Shown in pieces: positions 59,718 to 64,000 of a stretch of DNA of 64,000 bases. A program made the translations under genes and the position numbers. Position 1 is the stretch's first letter, and every line of letters starts with the position of its first letter. The notes beneath the pieces are model-generated. The model saw only the letters and a program-made list of their open reading frames with translations. It had not been told where the DNA came from and made no database searches. The stretch spans positions 103,815,513 through 103,879,512 of the forward strand of contig OX457057.1 in assembly GCA_949752795.1 (NCBI GenBank), read 5' to 3'. This stretch comes from Hyperoodon ampullatus (taxonomy: Eukaryota; Chordata; Mammalia; Artiodactyla; Ziphiidae).

Positions 59718-60074
59718 TGGGGGCTTCCCTGGTGGCACTGTCGTTAAGAATCTGCCTCCCAGTGCAGGGGGCATGGGTTCGAGCCCTGGTCTGGGAAGAT
59801 CCCACATGCCACAGAGCAACTAAGCCTGTGCACCACAACTACTGAGCCTGTGCTCTAGAGCCCATGAGCCACAACTACTGAGCCTGTGTGCCACAGCTAC
59901 TGAAGCCTACACGCCTACAGCCCATGCTCTGCAGCAAGAGAAGCCACCACAATGAGAAGCCTGCACACCGCAGTGAAGAGCAGCCCCTGCTTGCTGCAAC
60001 TAGAGAAAGCCCACACACAGCAACAAAGACCCAATGCAGCCAAAAATAAATAAATAAATAATTTTTAAAAAAAG
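59718..60074 (+). mobile_element. Long-form CHR SINE, plus strand
   Basis: Full-length plus copy ending in a taaataaata tail. Duplication attgctttgg (59708-59717 and 60075-60084). Inserted in the minus-strand L1 at 58-62.8 kb. Confidence 0.92.
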
Positions 60075-60871
60075 ATTGCTTTGGCTATTCAGGGTCTTTT
60101 GTGTTTCCATACAAATTAAAAAAACAAATTTTCTAGTACTGTGAAAAATGCCACTGGTAATTTGATAAGGATTGCAATGAATCTGTAGATTGTCTTGGAT
60201 AGTATAGTCATTTTGACAATATTGATTCTTCAAATCCTAGAACATGGTGTATCTTTCCATTTGGGTACCTTCAGTTTCTTTCATCGGTGTCTCATAGTTT
60301 TCAGAATACTGGTCTTTCGTCTCCTTAGGTAGGTTTATTCCTAGGTATTTTATTCTTCTTGATGTGATGGTTAATGGGGTTGTTTACTTAATTTCTCTTT
60401 CTGATCTTTCTTTGTTAGTGTATAGGAATGCAAGAGATTTCTGTGTATTAATTTTGTATCCTGCAACTTTACCGAATTCATTGATGAGGTCTAGTAGTTT
60501 TCTGGTAGCACTTTAGGACTTTCTATCTATAGTATCATGTCATCTGAAAACAGTGACAGTTTTACTTCTTCTTTTCCAGTTTGGATTCCTTTTCTTTCTT
60601 TTTCTTCTCTGATTGCCATGGCTAGGACTTCCAATACTGTGTTGACTAAAAGTGGTGACAATAGACATCCTTGTCTTGTTCCTGATCTTAGAGGAAATGC
60701 TTTCAGCTTTTCATTGTTGAGAATGATGTTAGCTGTGGGTTTGTCATATATAACCTTTATTATGTTGAGGTAAGTTCCCTCTATGACCACTTTCTAGACA
60801 GTTTTTATCATAAATGGGTGTTGACTTTTGTCAAAAGCTTTTTCTGTATCTACTGAGATAATTGTATGTTT

Positions 60872-61164
60872 GTTTTTTTTTAAATTTATTTATTTATTTT
60901 TCACTGTGTTGGGTCTTCATTTCTGTGTGAGGGCTTTCTCTAGTTGTGGCAAGCAGGGGCCACTCTTCATTGTGGTGCACGGGCCTCTCACTATCGTGGC
61001 CTCTCTTTGTTGCGGAGCACAGGCTCCAGACGCGCAGGCTCAGTAGTTGTGGCTCATGGGCCTAGTTGCTCCACGGCATGTGGGATCTTCCCAGACCAGG
61101 GCTCGAACCCATGTCCCCTGCATTAGCAGGCAGATTCTCAACCACTGCGCCACCAGGGAAGCCC
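60872..61164 (-). mobile_element. Long-form CHR SINE in L1 ORF2
   Basis: Minus-strand copy that interrupts the L1 reverse-transcriptase coding region. Imperfect flanking repeat aattgtatg / aatcgtatg. Confidence 0.88.
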
Positions 61165-61557
61165 AATCGTATGGTTTTTATTCTTAAGTTTGTTAGTGTG
61201 GTGTATCACACTGATTGATTTGTGGGTATTGAAGAATCCTTGCATCCCTGGAATAAATCCCACTTGATCATGGTGTATGATCCTTTTAATATATTGTTGG
61301 ATTCGATTTGCTAGTATTTTGTTGAGTATTTTTGTGTCTATGTTCATCAGTGATATTGGCCTGTAATTTTCTTTTTTTGTGGTATCTTTCTCTGGTTTTG
61401 GTATCAGGGTGATGGTGGCCTCATGGAATGAGCTTGGGAGTGTTCCTTCCTCTGCAATTTTTGGAAGAGTTCCATAAGGATAGGTTTTAACTCTTCTCTT
61501 TGATACAATTCACCTGTGAAGCCGTCTGCTCCTAGACTTTTGTTTGTTGAAAGATTA

Positions 61558-61903
61558 TTTATTTATTTATTTATTTATTTTTGGATATGTTGGGTTTTGG
61601 TTGCTGCATGTGGGCTTTCTTTTGTTGTGGTGAGTGGGAGCTACTCTTCATTGTAGTGCACGGGCTTCTTATTGCAGTGTCCTCTCTTGTGGCAGAGCAC
61701 GGGCTCCAGGCACGTGGGCTTCAGTAGTTGTGGCATGCGGGCCCAGCAGTTGCAGCTCGCAGACTCTAGAATCCAAGCTTAGTAGTTGTGGCACACGGGC
61801 TTAGTTGCTCCACAGTATGTGGGATCTTCCCGGACCAGGGCTCGAACCCATGTCCCCTGCATTGGCAGGCGGATTCTTAACTGCTGTACTACCACGGAAG
61901 TCC
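61558..61903 (-). mobile_element. Long-form CHR SINE in L1 ORF2
   Basis: Minus-strand copy beginning with a (attt)n tract. Flanking repeats tgttgaaagatta and tgttggaagattt (61545-61557 and 61904-61916). Confidence 0.88.
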
Positions 61904-62810
61904 TGTTGGAAGATTTTAAATCACAGTTTCAATTTCATTACTTTTGATTGGTCTGCTCATATTTTCTATTTCTTCCTGGTTCAGTCTTGGAAGGTTGTAC
62001 CTTTCTAAGAATTTGTCCATTTCTTCTAGGTTGTCCATTTTATTGGCATAGAGTTGTTTGTAGTAGTCTCTTAGGATGCTTTGTATTTCTCTGGTGTCTG
62101 TTGTAATTTCTCCTTTTTCACTTCTAGTTTTATAGATTTGAGCCCTCTCCCTTTTTTTCTTGATGAGTCTGGCTAATGGTTTGTCAATTTGTTTATCTTT
62201 TCAAAGGACCAGCTTTTAGTTTCATTGATCTTTTCTATTGTTTTCTTCATTTCTATTTCATTTATTTCTCCTCTGATCTTTATGATTTCTTTCCTCCTAC
62301 TAACTTTGGGTTTTGTTGTTCTTCTTTCTCTAGTTGCTTTAGGTGTAAGGTTGGGTTGTTTATTTGAGACTTTCAGTGTTTCCTAAGGTAAGTATGTATT
62401 GCTATAAACTTCTCTCTTAGAACTGCTTTTGCTGCATCCCAGAGGTTTTGGATCGTCATGTTTTCATTGTCATTTGTCTCTTGGTGGTTTTTGATTTCCT
62501 TTTGATTTCTTCAGTGATCCATTGGTTGTTTAGTAACATATTGTTTAGCCTCCATGTGTTTGTGTTTTTTACAGTTTCTTTTTCTTGTAATTGATTTCTA
62601 ATCTCATAGCACTGTGGTTGGAAAAGATGCTTGATATTATTTCAATTTTCTTAAATTTACTAAGGCTTGTTTTGTGGCCCAGCATGTGATCTGTCCTAGA
62701 GAATGTTGCATGTGCACTTGAGAAGAAGGTGTATTCTGCTGCTTTCAGATGGATTTGACTGAAGAAAGGCAGAATTTTAGATTCATTTGACGGTTTTCTT
62801 TCTTTCAATA

Positions 62811-62974
62811 GATAAGCAGCAAGGATTTATTGCATAGCACAGGAACTATATTCAATATCTATAACAACCTATAATGGAAAATAATCTGAAAAATATGTAT
62901 AACTGAATCACTTTGCTGTACACCTGAAACTAACACAATATTGTAAATCAACTATACTTCAATTAAAAAAAAAG
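62811..62974 (+). mobile_element. L1 3' end fragment, plus strand
   Basis: Reads ...gtataactgaatcactttg...caactatacttcaatt plus poly(A), the standard cetartiodactyl L1 3' terminus, in opposite orientation to the adjacent large L1. Confidence 0.8.
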
Positions 62975-63235
62975 TGTATCAGAGATAGATGATTTAAAAA
63001 GTATTTTTTATTCAGTCTTAATTAAGGGGCTCTGAATCCTATGTCACATTTCCTTCTCGTCTCTTTCTGCCATATTTCTTCAGCATTTTATTTCCCCTTA
63101 ATTTCTTCACATCCTTGCCTACAAACATTATTCCCTCACCCCATTTTCACACAAGGATATGTTGCAAAATTTCTTATTTCCCCCTTTTGACTGTTCAAGT
63201 CATCCATTATTCATCTGCAGTTTTCTTTTGAAATA

Positions 63236-63396
63236 TTTTTTCCCTCCTTCTCTCTTTCTCTTTCCTTCCTTCCTTCTTTCTTTCTTTTTTCCTTCTTTCT
63301 TTCTTTCCTTCCTTCCTTCCTTCATTTTTCTTTCTTTCTTTCCTTCCTTCCTTCCTTCTTTCTTCCTCTTCCTCACTTCCTTTCCTTCCTTTCTTT
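63236..63396. repeat. Pyrimidine-rich (TTCC/TTTC)n tract
   Basis: About 160 bp of almost pure C/T on the plus strand composed of ttcc, tttc and cctt units. The ORFs on both strands here are products of the repeat. Confidence 0.92.
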
Positions 63397-64000
63397 TGCT
63401 GTACACATATATTGATTTTATTTTAAAATATAAATAACTGAACATGCATTTTTGTCTTTTAGTACCTGCCTAGGCTGTCCAAGATCTGCCCTGCCTGCCT
63501 CTCAGTCTCCTTCTCAAACTCTCCTCCCAGGGCTTTGCTCTTGCCATGTGCCCCCTCACCCGCTACCTTCCCCTGTTCTCCCTCTCTCCCCCTGTTCTTT
63601 AAGTCATGCTCCACCCCCTGGCTAGGCTGGTGCCATCGCAGGGTCCCCACAGTACCCCACTCACATATCTATCTGTCCCTGCACCTCTCCATGCTCTTGT
63701 TTGGAAGAGGGCAGGTGTAAAATACCCTCAGGGCAGGATATACTTCGCTCATCTTCACAGTCTCAGCTTTTAGCACAGTGCATCTTACATAAAAGACTCT
63801 CAATAACGTTGGATAGATGGATAATGGGGGGGAAAGGTCTTGTCTGGAAAATTATGAAGAAACTCTTAAACTCTTTGATGACTGATACTAGAATCCTCAC
63901 ATAAAAAGAGAATAGAACCACTGGCAAAGCTGGGTATTTGAGTAAACAGAGCTGCTTCTCCACTAGCAACTTGTCAGGAATAGTTGATTCCAGCACCAAA
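63397..64000. other. Window end, no gene
   Basis: Unremarkable sequence with a faint L2-like tail near 63770-63830 (tagcacagtgcatcttacat, actctcaataacgttgg). Confidence 0.5.

Larger units (their letters stand above)
58023..62762 (-). mobile_element. 5'-truncated L1 with nested insertions
   Basis: Minus-strand L1 about 4.7 kb long, or about 3.6-3.7 kb after removing nested elements. The flanking repeat agaaagggagaatttta (58006-58022) matches 62763-62779 at 16 of 17. Seen: a 3' UTR at 58.0-58.4 kb, the ORF2 C-terminus, RT pieces (LFSDDMIL at about 60535-60558, corresponding to the catalytic F-A-D-D box; [27 protein letters not shown] at 61.2-61.35 kb) and further upstream ORF2 to about 62.75 kb. 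It contains SINEs at 59718, 60872 and 61558 and a short young L1 3' fragment at about 59108-59195. Many stops are present, so it is not active. Confidence 0.88.

Noticed and set aside
63159..63445. Overlapping ORFs rich in Phe/Ser/Pro and Lys/Glu
   Set aside because: Translations of the pyrimidine-rich microsatellite on both strands.

Overview
The window is mammalian nuclear DNA, almost certainly from a cetacean. The evidence is the abundance of tRNA-derived CHR-type SINEs (a head ending in the AGGGAAGCCC/GGGCTTCCCT motif, in a short and a long form), together with young L1 3' ends of the cetartiodactyl type. I saw no Bov-tA or BovB elements, which argues against a ruminant. CHR SINEs are known from whales, hippos and ruminants.

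The window is gene-poor and repeat-rich. The only long open reading frame is on the minus strand at 47629-49914. It encodes a 761-residue protein recognisable along its length as HTATSF1 (Tat-SF1), a U2 snRNP-associated splicing and elongation factor. It has no introns, a 5' leader, a 3' UTR with a polyadenylation signal, a short poly(A) tract and a perfect 17-bp target-site duplication. It is therefore a full-length L1-mediated retrocopy with an intact reading frame. In other eutherians the parent gene is X-linked and intron-containing.

The second notable object is a small chimeric retrocopy at about 10691-11178. A KRAB-A exon is joined to the inside of a CHR SINE at the position where the SINE consensus has an AG. 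The SINE also supplies the stop codon and an AATAAA. This looks like a retroposed transcript of a KRAB gene whose terminal exon was a SINE.

Region by region: 1-9.1 kb holds old repeats, a hAT MITE with an 8-bp duplication and a 20-bp minisatellite. 9.1-15.1 kb is a nest of L1 and SINE copies containing the KRAB chimera and an L1 with a 5' inversion. 15.1-25.6 kb is sparse, with SINEs, CA repeats and an L1 3' end. 25.6-28.9 kb holds a near-complete but dead mariner transposon, directly abutted by an L1 and SINEs. 28.9-46.6 kb holds LTR fragments, including an ERV1-type solo LTR with a 4-bp duplication, plus SINEs and MIRs. 46.6-50.2 kb is the HTATSF1 retrocopy. 50.2-58 kb is mostly unique or ancient sequence. 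58-63 kb is a 5'-truncated L1 carrying three SINEs and a short L1 fragment, followed by a pyrimidine-rich microsatellite. I found no RNA genes and no convincing exons of a conventional multi-exon gene.
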